Below, piece by piece: positions 46,122 to 58,875 of a DNA stretch of 64,000 nucleotides (positions within the stretch are counted from its first letter, which is position 1; each line of letters begins with the position of its first letter). The translations under genes and the position numbers were made by a program. Source of the stretch: Bryopsis sp. KO-2023 (lineage: Eukaryota > Chlorophyta > Ulvophyceae > Bryopsidales > Bryopsidaceae); assembly GCA_030272585.1 (NCBI GenBank), contig BSYQ01000007.1:4220001-4284000 (forward strand). The letters run 5' to 3'. The notes under the pieces were generated by a model. The model had not been told where the DNA came from. It searched no databases and saw only the letters and a list, made by a program, of their open reading frames with translations.

Positions 46122-49100
46122 ATGAACGACCTTCCTGTGGGAATGCTGGCGGACTACAATGTTGGGGATTATCTGGACGAGGTGCGGTGCTCTTGGCGTG
46201 GAAGCTTGCAGGAGTTATCTTTTTTCGGCATGAAAAACTTGGGCGAGCACCACAGATTGAAAAAAAACAACAGAAAACATACGGAAAATGCACGATATTG
46301 ATCGAGTTACAGTTTGCAATCCTCCTTGTAAAACACCTCGCAAAGATTCGAAAAGCAGCCTCCCAGCCTCATTGTTTGCGACGAATACGGGCGTTGTGGA
46401 ATATCCCTTCGGCTATTTTCTCACCAACTTAAATTTGGAAAAAAAATTGACAAAAATTACAAGAACTTGGGAATAACCTTTATTTTTGCTTCATCTTCGG
46501 CCATCTGTTGATTCTTGTTCAAGTGAATTCGACCTTTTGCATCCCCCCAAACAAAATAAAAATAAAGTATTTGCAGAATGTGTAGGAAAATCTAAGGTGC
46601 AGTGGCTGCCCTTGAAAATGAAACGAACCCTTCCAAAAAATCCACAGCGTATATATATCCTTGTCATGGAATTTGTAAATGAGGTTTCCTGAACTGCTTC
46701 AGCTGAAATGAATGAAATTGATTTATTTGCACTTGAACAAAAAAAAAAAAAAAAACTTGTTTTTTCTACTTATTTGGATCCTGTTGCGTTTGTAGGAAGA
46801 ACGAGCAGCCCTTGCTACGGGGGGAGATGTACTGGGTTCTCTCCTTTCTGGATTTCCTGGTCAGGCTGGCATCAACATCAGTGAGGATGATGGGACGTCA
46901 AGGTGTTTTTTGTTTTTGTTTTTTTCAATTTTCATCCCCAATAAGGCTCCGTAGTTCTTTGTTAAAAAAATCTTCAGCTTCTTTTTAACAGATTAATTCG
47001 TTGGAGAAAAGTGGAAGTACGAAACGAAATATGGTTTAGGGCAGGGCTCCCATCCTCGATATATAAATGCATTTGAAAAAATAAATGAACACGTGTTTAT
47101 TTTTATTTTTTGTTGCTGATTTATGTAGAATATGACATAATATTAAGAAAGAATCCCCCCTCCCCCCTCCCAAATACGACATACTTTTTTTCCCCGGAAT
47201 TTGAATGCACGAACCTAACCCTTCAAGAGGGGTCTTTCCTTTTTTTAAACAGAATGGATCTACCCACAATTGATGATGAGGTGGTGATTTCCGAAAGCGA
47301 TTTGGACTTGGACATGGATATGGAGGGAGCAGAGGAGGATGAGGAAGGAAAAGATGGTGTCGATGGGGAGTCTGACATGGAAGGTACAAGACAATCCATT
47401 TCGACAGGCATTTCAATACTGAAAACCACCACCATTAAACAAAACTGCACCAGTTTTGTATTCGATCGCAGCCACCCTTGGATGCTATATATCGAGTCCG
47501 AGGTTTTTTTTTTTATTACATGCAAAAATGTGGAGTGTTTTTTTTGTCTTTTTTTTTTTTAGAGGATACTTCTGAGTCGGAGGCGGATAGCCCGAAAATA
47601 GAAGAGAGCAAACCTCCGGTCAAGGGGTATAACCTTCCGGTGCTGGGAAAGGGGGAGCATCAGGAGAGGATATTTCGGCTTTCGGAAATATTCTCCGGCA
47701 AGGGCGTGAAGCATTTTTTCCCGGAATACGAAGAGGAGGACGTAAAAATCGAAGATAGAAATCAAAAACTCCTAGAAAGGATAAAGCAACGCAGAGAACT
47801 CCCAGAGAAACCACCAGGTGGGCTGGGGGGGGAGAGGGGTTTGAAAACTTTTCCCACACGGTTTGGGTATCGTTTTCCGGACAATGAATATTTCCTCCAA
47901 AAAAAAAGAATAGAAAAAAATCAGTAAATACAAATGTACAAAAAAAAATCCTGGAACTTGAATAAAAAAAGAAAACCATGTTGCCCCCCATCAACAAAAT
48001 CACTTCAGCATCCCAGCAGAACTCAAAGAAACCGTTGATGGTTTCCCAACCGATTTTCACGGCAATTTCTCTTCTTTTTTTTTGTAAAGCTGAGTCTGCG
48101 TTTCCTGAGGTTTTCAGGAGATCTGTGATATTCAATTTAAACTGTTGTTTATTCGGATTATTTCTCTGAAAGCAGAACTACACGATGAAGCAAAAATTTG
48201 GACGGATTTACAACTGGACGAAGAGGCCGTTTTCGAATACCCACCTACGCCAGTTGCGAGTCCAGGGAGCAGCTTGGATTCTAGAAAACATGGGTAAAGA
48301 CATGGATGATCGAAATGTTGAAAAATGTTTGAAGAAAGAATTTGACACATCTGGCTGGATTAAAGTAGCCTGTAAAAATTGTATATATAATAAATAAAGC
48401 AGCCGCCACTTTGTTTCAGCTGGTGATCATATTGATTGGGTAATGACTAACCTTCATTGGGTTGCATTTTGTTTTGTGTCCGTTGTGTATGAAAATCGAT
48501 AAATCGATTTTATTTGAACGGATGAGGATGAGTGGGTGTTATATGTGATGCTGTAACAAATTAGGCATTCAAAATGCATAGAAAAAAAAGCATCAACAAT
48601 TTTGTGTTAATGTTATTTTTAATTCTTTTGGTGATATAGAAGGATTTTGCTCGATTTCCCCCTGATTTAAAAAAAACCCTGAAGTTTTGTCTTTGTCCAT
48701 ATTTTTTCAGAAAACGGAAAAACAGGATTCGGAGTAGGAACGAGGATGACCTCCGGGCCACCTCCAATGATAATGCCAGCGAATCGAGCTCAGGGATGGA
48801 CGATATTTCCTCGGAATTTCTGCTGGGAAATTTGCTGCGGTGGGAAGATGACATCATTTACGATATGGAGGACTTGGGTGGGTGTGTTTGAAAAAGGAAA
48901 AAAAAAAAAAGAGAAAAAATGTAAGAAGATACGAAAGGGGTTAGAAAAGAAAGAGAGCTCATCGTTGAATGTTAAAAAAACCCATCGATACTGCTTGAAA
49001 AATGATTTTTTTTTTTCCATTGGTAATTTTTCTAACCGGCTTTTTTTTCAAGGGGGGGGGGCTCCTCTGTTGTGTCTGTTTCCTTATCGTTTCCTGCCTG

Positions 49101-52100
49101 AATTTTTTTGTTTTGTTTTGCAACTGCTTGTTGCATACTTTTTTTTCTTGATTTCTGTTGGGTGTCTTTCAGAAAAAGCGAAATCCAGAGACAAGAGAAA
49201 ACAAGAAGAAGGCGATAATGACGATCCTCTGGTTAGTTTCGCACAACCAATCCACCCCCCCCCCAAAAAAATAAATAAAAATATATATATATATTTTATC
49301 AAAACATACACTCATATGAAAGATCCGAATCTTGTTGCAAACCCCACTCACACCCATAACCAAATTTATCAAATTAATATGATGCCTCCCTCACGAAAAA
49401 AGCTCCGAAATTCTTCATTTTCCATGTCCAAAAAATGATATCACAGGTTTTGTTCGTTTGGTTTTCTAAACAACAGCAAACATATTTTTCTTTCTCACGC
49501 TGAATTAAACTGCTGTTTTTTTTGTTTTTTTTTCTCCAGAAATGGACATGCAACCCTCATTTGATGAGCGACGATTGGATGAAAAACATAATGTGGAGCA
49601 GCCGGGATCGGCCTCCTTCACCTCATCTGCTTTGGGATTTGAACGATCCCCACATGAGGTTTCAACTGCAAGAGGGTGCCAACGGAAAGATCGCTCAAAA
49701 TGCAGCTGCTACTGTTATACCTCCAAATCAACACGTAAGCCAACCCCCCCCCCCAAAAAAAAAAAAAAAGATCAAGATCACGAACAAGAACAAGAACAAG
49801 AACAAGAACAAGAACAAGAACAAGAACAAAAGACAGCTAAAAGACGAAGAAAGAAAAATTAGTTTCTTCAGATTGTTAGGTTGGATGGATTGGAAATACG
49901 AAAAGAGGTGATCGTTGAATGATGTTTGTTTGTTTTTTGGCTGCAGAAGAATAATGTGAAAGGGGTGCAAGGTGGTGGAAACGATCTTTGTGAAGCCTTG
50001 GGTTATTTTTCCATCAGCAAAGATGACTATTATTGCAAAGAACAGACCGGAGGTCAAGACGGGGTTGGGGAAGGGGTGGCATCACCCCACGCAGTGCCTG
50101 CGTTGACCTTATCCACCCTACCTTTGCACACAGCCGATCAAGAGCTCAGGGAATTTCACAGGTGGGGGGGTGGGGGTGGGCAATTGGCGCACTTTTTCTG
50201 GTGTTTTTTTTTCCCAACCTCAGTGCATCTTTTTTCCCCCAGTGAAAGAGTTTGGAAGTGAAAAACTTAGTGGAACAGAATCGTGGAATATGGAATGTTT
50301 TGTTCGTTTTTTTTTTTTTGTTCTTTTGGGGTGATTTTTTTTTGTTCAAATTGAAAGCTTGGGGGTAATTCAATCGATCAACTTGGGTTTTTTTTCCTTT
50401 TTGGCAGGTCGAAAAGCTTTTGGATGTCTGCGTCTGACTTGGGGGCATCTCGCAATTCGAACTCGAGCAACCATGTGGAAATCATGTTCAAAAGTGTGAC
50501 TGGGAGGACGGCCACCGTCGTCAGAAGCTCCGAGGAATCCGACGATGCCACCATAGGCCATCTGTTCGACCAGGTGCACTCCCCACCACTGTTTTCATAT
50601 TACCTTTCTTGTTCTTTTAAATTAAATGCCCACCCACTCGGCAATTCATATTTCCTTTCTTTTTCTTTTAAATCAAATGCCCATCTACTCTGCAGTTCAT
50701 ATTTTCTTTATTTCTTTCTTGATTTGAAATTCCCATCTCACTCTGCAACAAATCCCTTGCAATGTTTTTTGTTTTTTTGTTTTTTTTGGAGCAGGTGAAA
50801 GTGAAAGGGTTTCCTGATGCTGGCCGAGTGAACCCCATTTTCTTGACGGGGCAAGACCTCCGGCCGATTTCTGTGGATACCACCTTGAGAGGTATGGGTT
50901 TGGGGGAAGCGGCCAATCACATTGTCGTATGGGTTGTCTTTCAAGACGTGCAGCTGCTGCCGGTGTCGGCTTCTCAATTGCCCAAGCCCGATTCAAAAAC
51001 TCCTTTGAGGCCACCTGGTGCCTTCGGGGTGAGTGCTTTTCTGGACAGTTTTACCCATTCATTTTTGACATATATATTTCCTTATCGGGCGAGAGAGAGA
51101 GAGTATGTTTTTCAGTATAATGGGTTTTTTGTTTTGCCCATTGGTCGAATTTTTTGAGTGTTCCAGTTTTTTCTTGGTCGTTTTGTGAGTTATTATTATT
51201 TATTTTTTTTGAAAAGTCTGATTGTATGCATTTTTGAACCCTGTGCGGAACAGAAACGGAAAGATTTGACCGGGATGGATGGGCACCTTCTTTTGCTGGA
51301 GTATATGGAGGAGAATCCACTTTTGTTTGCTTATCCAGGTGAGTTGGGGCTCCAGGTGCCTTTGGCCGATCAGCACCCACCTCCGTCAAGAAATTTCGAG
51401 AGCAGTGAAAACTGTGGCCTGCATGCATTCAAAAAAATAGAGAAAAGCGAATGAAAGAAATGGATCGTTGTTTTTTTTGGAAGCTTTTTTTGCATTGACA
51501 TCCGAGTTTTTGATTTGTTTTATCAGGGATGGGTTTCACTATCCGAACATGGCATCGGCAAAGGGATCGGGAAGACACAGATGGGGCTCTTTTGGCCGAA
51601 GATGTGGCAGCTGGGGAAAGATGGACCGTCGGAGCGGTGAAATCCATCTCAAGAGATGACCCCAGTCCTTTCATTGGAACATTAGAGGTCAGTCTCACAT
51701 ACCCCTTCCCTCCCCCCTCCTCCTTTCCTTAAAAAAAAAAGACAGAAAGAAAGAAAAAGTCAAATTTTGACTGCGTTTCGGCCTGATTGGGAAATGATGG
51801 TGGTGGTTTGTCAGGAAGGGGCATCGAGGTTGTCGGTGGAGGCTCCGATGTTTCGCAGTATAGCTTCACCAATGGATGCGCCTCCGACCGATTTTCTTTT
51901 GATAAGATCTGCAGCAGGGGCGCTATCTTTGAGGGAAATCACTGGGACTTTGGCTGTGGGTCAACAGCAGCCCTTGGTGAAAATTCCCCAGCCAGCAACC
52001 AGTGCTTTGAAGTGAGTGTCCTCTCTAGCACACCCCATCGACGATTTTCAGATCCCCATTTAAAAAAAAAAAAAAGAGCTGTGCAATAAAAAAAACCGGA

Positions 52101-55100
52101 TCATGGAAAAAGGCTGACCTCATTGTCTGCGTGATTTCATTATTAATCGTGGTAATAATTTTCATCGGTATGTCATTGACACAAGGAAAAAAAGCTCAAT
52201 TTTGAGGAGTTCATTTTTTTTCCCATTGCGTTGTGAAGGGATTTCGAAGAGCGGCGGCTCGTTGCGTACGCTTGTCGAAAATTGAGGCAAAAATCTCACA
52301 AGTCGTCGAAACCTGCCGAAGTGTCGGTCGATGAGCTGCTCGGGCTGTTCCCCCTGACAGAAACCGTGATCAAGGCCAGATTGAAAGATCGATGCTCCTG
52401 CATTCCGAAACGTGGCGAAGATGGCAGGTGCAATCCAACAGAAATCACATGTTGAAAAAATAAATAAAAAATAATAGGAATAGTAATAGCAAGAAAAACC
52501 AGCCCTGCCCCCAAGAAAATGCCAGGGGAAAAAGGAAAAAAAAAGGAAAAACACTGGAGGTAATGGGTCGTGAATATTTTTTTTGTTTTTGTTTTGGACG
52601 TGTTTTTTTTCAGTTTTACTCTGAAGCCTGGGGCAAGCTTGCATTCCGAACACGAGCTGCGGCAAATTTTGAGTCCGGAAGACGTGTGTGCCTTCGATAG
52701 CACCAGGAGCTTGAAAGCTCATTTGACTGGACTCGGCATCAGATATCCAGAAAAGCTCATGAGCATGTCGGTGGAAAAATGGAAACTGGCCATCGACATG
52801 CTTCCGGAAAAGAAGGTCCGATTTTTTATTTTCATTTTTGGAGGAATACCCCCACACACATGCATATGTTGCCTGAACCCCCCCCCCCCCGTGGATCTAA
52901 AAATATATTTCCCACGAGAAAAAATGGTAGGAAGAAAAAGTTAGAAAGATATGGGAAAGGAAAAAGCTTCATTTCATACTTCCACCGAAGTCAATCGGTG
53001 TCTTGTCATTTGGTTGGGTTTTAACAGAAGCACATGGCAAGGCATCTGCTGGAGGTCATCCAGACGGCCCCATGGGCTCAAAGCGATGGATATTTGGCAT
53101 GGAAACAAGGCAAAAGTCAAGTGTCTGTGGCTGGCCCAGGAGATGTGTCTGGGCGTGGATTGACATGCTCTTTCATGAAGGAGCCTATTCGAAAGGTATA
53201 ATGAAAGAAACAGAATGAAACAAACAGACGTGTCATCTGTCTGACGGCATTGAGCAGCATCTGGAAAATGCCCAACTCTTTTTCTTCCCTTTTTTCTTTT
53301 TTTTTTGGGGGGGGGAGAGGAGATTCCTTCAGGTCATCGAATTGACCAGTAGCTCTGTGAAGGTTTTCGAAATCCAAAACTTTGGTGCTTCAGAAGAAGA
53401 AAAAGGAAACAAAGGAGAGGGAAATCTGTGAAGGATTTTGTCGCGAAAAAACACACGAAACACACATCTTGAAAGCTGTGCTTACATACCATCCTAGGCC
53501 GAAGAAGGACGACCAGCGGTTCGACAGCCTACCGGCATCACTGGAACGGGCGCCGACCTCAGAAAGCTGGGTGCCGAGGAGGCCGTGAGGGCACTCCAAG
53601 GCCTTCCCGAGCAGTTTCACAGCGGCATCAATTTCGACGAACTCAAGAAATTCGATCGGTGGGAAATCATCAAGTATGTTCGCAACATCGCCACCGCCGC
53701 CGTGAAAGATGGGGTCGAATTGAGTCCAGATTTGGCGAAATTTGCTCGCCACGGGCGGTCGACGCAGCAGGTGGCCGCCGGGCTGAAGAGGAAGGCGGAG
53801 GAAGTGTTCCGCAGGCAACTCAATCTGTTGGATGGAGAAGATGTGGAATGCGAGGCGATCAGTGGAAATGCATCCGAACTTATCAGCGCCAATTCTATGC
53901 CTGCGAAGGTGCTTTCAATCCCCCCCTTCTTTCCTTTTGCTTTTTTTTGTGTCTCTGGATTCATTCCAGTTACACAAGAATTCCTGGAAATCGACATAAT
54001 CAAAAGTGTTAAAAATAGTAAATAATAAATTGAAAAAATCTTTTGCTAAGCACTGATGGTGGCTGTCCAACCCCCTCCCCCCCCCAAAAAAAAAAGAAAA
54101 AAAAAGGGAAATTGATGCCATTCAGACATGAAAGGGCCTCCTTTCCAGCAACGCTGAAGGAGAAACTGTTCAAATGAATCATAGGTAGTGGGTTGTCCAT
54201 CTGCATGGCATATCACATGAATTTTATGAACGCTTTCCTTTGGGTTTCATTGAATTCAGGTGAGAAATGCGCCGGGCACTCGACGGATCCGTCGAATCAT
54301 TGTAAATCCTGACGGCAGCGAGCGGAGGGTGTTCTTGCCAATGGAGCGATACAACCAGATCGTCTGGGGTGGAAAGAATCTAGCCAACCAGAAAAAGAGA
54401 ATCATCGAGGGTCGGCGGCCATTGCCTGTGATCGTGGAGGACCCCGTGAAGCGTCCGGTCAGCCGAAAGGTGCATCTCAATTTTTCTCAGTCAAACTTTT
54501 GTTTTCCCTCGCCCGACATAGCCTGTTCCACTTTTATGTGGATTGAGTGCGTTGTTTGAAACAAATATAATGAATAAAATAAAGAAATGAAACGATCAAG
54601 AAATGATGCAAGAAAATGTGTTGCCTGGTCCCTCTCGAGGGGCTTCGGGTGAAAACCGATTGTTGAAGTCGGGGCGATATCAGGCCAGTGATGCCCTTAC
54701 TCAACAATTGGACCTTTCCTTTTCTTTTTTCTGAATTTAATCTGCATGCTTTGTGAATGCGACAAAGCATGTGGTTGCAACAGAACAGATTTTCCCTTCT
54801 TAACAATGATTTTCTCCTTTTTTTTTGGGGGGGGGGGTGGTTATTTATGCAGGCTGCTCCTAAACGTCCCCAGCCACAGAGTGCCAACCGGAGCAAAGTG
54901 ACTTGTTCGAGGAAAAGCGGGACGGCCAAGCGGCCATCCACAGAGGAGGTGGATGACCTAGCCGTGAAGCTGAAAATCACCATGAAGAAACCACGAACGA
55001 CCAAAGGGGTGGCCAGAAAGATTGATGCCGCTGGAAAGCAGAAAACACCCGTCAAGAAAACCCCTGCAAAACGCCAGCCACCGAAGCGGAAGGTTAGATA

Positions 55101-57349
55101 AAATTCGATCAGTGAAGAACCAGAGGCTTCTGGGAGTTTCAACCGTTCAATACCTCACAAAATGCCGATCTAAATTTCAAAGTTCTCCCCTGGTGGTCTT
55201 TTTTCGGATGCACATGGTGCAATTTCCATATCCAGGAGAAAAATCATTCTCAATAACTGACATATGAAGATAAAATCAAAATAACGCTGACCATTTTTTT
55301 CTGAACGAACCAAGGCAAAGTCAATAACTTACATGTGAAGATAAAATCAAGAAAAAGCGCTGACCACTTTTTCCTACTGCTTTTGGTCAATACTTGCAGC
55401 CTTCAGCTCGGGTGATGGCTCGGGTAAAGACCGAACCCCCCATCGACATTCCACCCCCTGTGGAATTTGCTCCTGTGGAGTTTCCTGAACCAACTCATCC
55501 AGACCCTCCCCTGGAAATGGATTCTGAGCTGCCTGGCCACATAGCCTCCATTCCAGTTCCTACAGCCGAAGCTCCAGACAGACCTCAGCCAGCGATGTTC
55601 ACCGTTTCGACGGCGCCGGCCGTAATGGTACCCCCTGTGACGCACATCACGCCCCCCATTACGCGACAAGTTTCGTTGCCTGCCACCTCCTGCAGGAAGG
55701 GGAAAACGTTCAAAACGAAGGATGGTCGGAGAATGACTGGCAGGAAAGTGCTGAACAACAAGGTGCTGACGAAAGTCCTTTCGGCGATCAACAAATACGA
55801 GCATTCGAAATGGCTCAAGGTGATCCAAGGGGAAAATGGCCAAACGATCATATGGGAAATCATCGGATTTTTCATGCTCAGACACATTTTCCATTTTTTG
55901 TTCATTTTTTTGAATTTATTCATTTTTTGTATATTTTTTTTGAAGTGCCAACCAAGGCGACCTCAAATTTCATAAACCTCAAAAGACAAACAGTTCAGCA
56001 GGAACTCGTTTTCCTTTGGGAAAAAAAAATTTGGTGCAATTTTTATTTTTATTTTTATTTTTATTTTTTTTGGGGGGGGAGGGGGGGAACGAAGGCTGTT
56101 ACAGAAGGAAATCTAGGGAAAGATCATGAGATCGTTGTGTGTGTGTGTTTTTATTTTCTTTTTCTTTTTTTCCCCTCGTGGCAGCATCAAGTAAACAAAT
56201 CAAGAGCACCGGACTACAGCAAATTCGTTAAGGCATCGGACGAAATGTGGCTGGAAAAAATCTCGAAAAAAGTGAAAGGTTTGAAATACTGCACCGCCGA
56301 AGCTTTCAGGGAGGACATAGAACAAATTCGTGCAAACGCGGTGGCCTACAATTCCCCTGGGAAGGGAGCATTTGGAGGCGAAAGTACGAGTCTCAGAAAA
56401 CTGGATTTTTAGTTGTTTTTTGTGTTTTTTTTCCCAAAACTTTGCTAAAAAATAAGCCTTTTACGTTGGGAATAATCTCCAACTTTTTTTTACCCCCTGA
56501 GTGCAGTTTTCAAAGAATCGTGTGGATCGGCGCTCTGAGCAGAAATATCCTTTTTTATATTTTTATATTTTTCTTAAACCTGATGTTTGCTTGAAATACG
56601 TTAGGTTAAATTCTGTTGTTTTGTTTTTCGTTTGGTTGTGCAGTTTTTATCACGTGTGCGGAAGCGTTGCTTAAGATTTGCAACGAGGAGTTGGCAACCC
56701 ACCAAGATCAAATCGAAGAGGAGGAGGAACGAATACGGCAAGAAGATATGGAAAAGGTGCAATGCTCGTTGTTGTTACTAATCAATCTTTTCTTCTTCTT
56801 GAAACTCATGCTGCCACTCGGAGCATGGCCTTTTCTTTGATTTTATTAATTTATCTATTTGTCTTTTTTGGGGGGGAAGGGGGATTATTGCTCTGTTGGC
56901 ACCTTTGAAAGATCTCCGTTTTTCAACCATTCTCTTTTGTTGGTTTCACCCTTTTTGGTATTTCTTTTTTATGCATTGTAGGACATAAAAGCAAAGGTCC
57001 GCTTTCGAATACGCATTCTTTAAGGATTCAAGAAGAAAACGTCTCCATTAAGAAAAAAAAGGTTTCTTTCTTTCTTTCTCGCTCAATTAAACATCAATGG
57101 TCGGCTTTTTTTTTGCAGGAGCGACAAAAATCTTCCAGTGTCAAGCTCGAGGACCTCGAGGTTTAAAAAAAACAGACACTCATCGAGCGCCCCCCCCCCC
57201 TCCCCCCCAAAAAAAAATGCATTCTGTTTTCTTTCTTTTACCCAAGCCCATCTCACATTTTCTTTTCTCGCTGGGGTAATATTGGTTTTTCTCTGTAGAT
57301 TGGAATTGTACATTACCAGTGGTCAGCACTAGTAACAGAAAATATATAA
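46122..57349 (+). CDS. TAF1: TAF1, largest subunit of TFIID, with one bromodomain
   Basis: TAF1 is the scaffold of TFIID; it binds TBP, promoter DNA and acetylated histones. More than twenty plus-strand exons follow the family order. N-terminal region: MNDLPVGMLADYNVGDYLDE (46122-46181), then DVLGSLLSGFPGQAG (46796-46902), the TBP-binding part. Acidic segments follow, then IFRLSEIFSGKGVKHFFPEY (47563 on), WEDDIIYDMED (48711-48877) and SPHLLWDLNDPHMRF (49540-49734). The DUF3591 core includes FSISKDDYYC, PTDFLLIRS, FTLKPGASLHSEHELRQILS, and ADLRKLGAEEAVRALQ...DRWEIIKYVRNIA (53510-53910). A lysine- and proline-rich linker (54260-55820) precedes the bromodomain, KSRAPDYSKFVKASDEMWLE to IRANAVAYNSPGKGAFGGE (about 56185-56383) and ITCAEALLKICNEEL (56642 on). 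Animals have two bromodomains; here I see one. No CCHC zinc knuckle was noticed. The end (IGIVHYQWSALVTENI) is tentative. Confidence 0.95.
49782..49829 (+). repeat. Hexanucleotide microsatellite (GAACAA), about eight units
   Basis: It lies inside a TAF1 intron, after a C-run/A-run junction at 49744-49770. The array is perfect. Confidence 0.95.
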
Positions 57350-58875
57350 CACTTCTTTGTCAAAACCCTGCTCAGAAAAATGCTCCCTTTCATTCGTGCA
57401 TCGCCACATTCGAAAAAGTACATGAAGATAATCGTGTGAAAGCATTCACCTGCAATTATAGGGGTGGCAATTTGGATCTGTTGAATTTGCATTCCTGCAA
57501 GTGTATTATTTCTGAAGTTGTTAAAAAAAAAAGGCCAAGATATGCAACGACGAACGCCGCTTTTTCCTTCCATTCTCTGTAAGATTAGGTAATGAACGTC
57601 TTAAGGTGATTCACGGGATTTCCAATGCAAGTAAAAAGTTTTGACCCCTGTTCCAACCAAAAGCCCCTTCAAATGCCACAACCTATAGTCCTAACTGTAC
57701 AAGCTGCCAGCAACTACCCAACTGAGTTGCTCCTTTCTGAAGGTCTCTTCACAATTCCTTGCAGTAGAAACCAATGCACACAGTGAGGCTCCACACACCA
57801 TACATAGTGTTGTTTTTTGACATCAGTATCCTGGGACCAAAAACATCTGTGGCATTCTGGATCCTATCGGCTGGGAAACCTGCTGCACCTTCAAGGTGCA
57901 CCAAATACGTTATTTAAATAAAGTTGGTGCTCCTTGTGTTGCTGGTGGTTGGCCAATACATCAGCTCCTCGATCATGCAGCCCCCCGTGGACCCCAGTTC
58001 CGAAGATGACAGCGGGAAATGGATCGAATATATATATATATATGCCGTGAAACTGTTGCCTTCGCTCGTGGGGTATTTTTCTTGAAGCTGCCCTCTGGGT
58101 TAAGTCTGAATAACTTGAACAATATCATTTTTGACAAGTAGTCAACAGATCTACCCTCGAAATTGTTACGGTGCTGATGTGAGTATCTATGCCCCATGCA
58201 CATTTCTGAAACAAGGGATACCCTTGAAAGGGGTGTTTGCTTTGGTTGTATCAGTAATAGTTGGCTGATATGAATAATGTCGGTAAAAATTTATGGAAAA
58301 AAATATCGATGAGATATATTGTGAGGCTCGGGTGTGCCAAGCATAGTAGACACCAGCTGTGCCCTGCAATTCTTGTCCAAACAACAAAAAAACCCTCCCC
58401 CAAAAAATCCCTTCCGACTTGACTCGCTTGTTTGCTTATTGTTCATCAAAGGTGGTTCGGGTGGTCCAGCGATCCTAGCAAATTATGGAGACTCTGGGGA
58501 TCATTGTTGTGAAAACCCAGGGTGGGACAAGGTTATGGTGTCACGTCTTTTGGAAGAAAACAATGTGGACCTGCGGCTCCTGCTGTCTTCACTCTCGTTA
58601 GCAGTTTCTGGGTCTGAATCAATGGAGTGATTACCTCTGATGGGACCTTAGATGGGCAAGGATATGGTTTCATTTTTTCATTTTTTTTTGCTTTCCTTTT
58701 GATTGTGTGCTGTGCATTGTGGTTGAGGATGGGGAGATCAGTTCTGACCACAAGGAAAGCCCAATCCATGATCGATCGATCGACCTTCCAGTGGGACTCA
58801 ACTCAACTCAACGCAACTTCCCCCAATCATCCAAACTGCCCAGTGGATGCCTACGCACACATACATCCAGCGCCA
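57350..58875. other. Intergenic between TAF1 and the second helical-repeat gene
   Basis: A plus-strand frame at 57319-57582 is open but has no family look. Repeat B copy 2 lies at 57643-57745. An AT microsatellite is at 58029-58042. A plus-strand frame ending at 58630 (HCCENPGWDKVMVSRLLEEN within it) begins after a plausible acceptor and could be an exon of an unrecognised gene or an early exon of the following gene; there is no clear join. Confidence 0.4.
57643..57745 (+). repeat. Dispersed repeat B, copy 2
   Basis: Same orientation as 31433-31530 (see that entry). Here it lies a few hundred bases downstream of TAF1. Confidence 0.88.

Noticed and set aside
49722-50057. Frames reading repeated EQ or LF pairs
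   Set aside because: They are translations of the GAACAA microsatellite in a TAF1 intron.
55403-55894. A 163-codon minus-strand frame within TAF1
   Set aside because: It is antisense to a proline-rich TAF1 exon with clear GT-AG borders on the plus strand.
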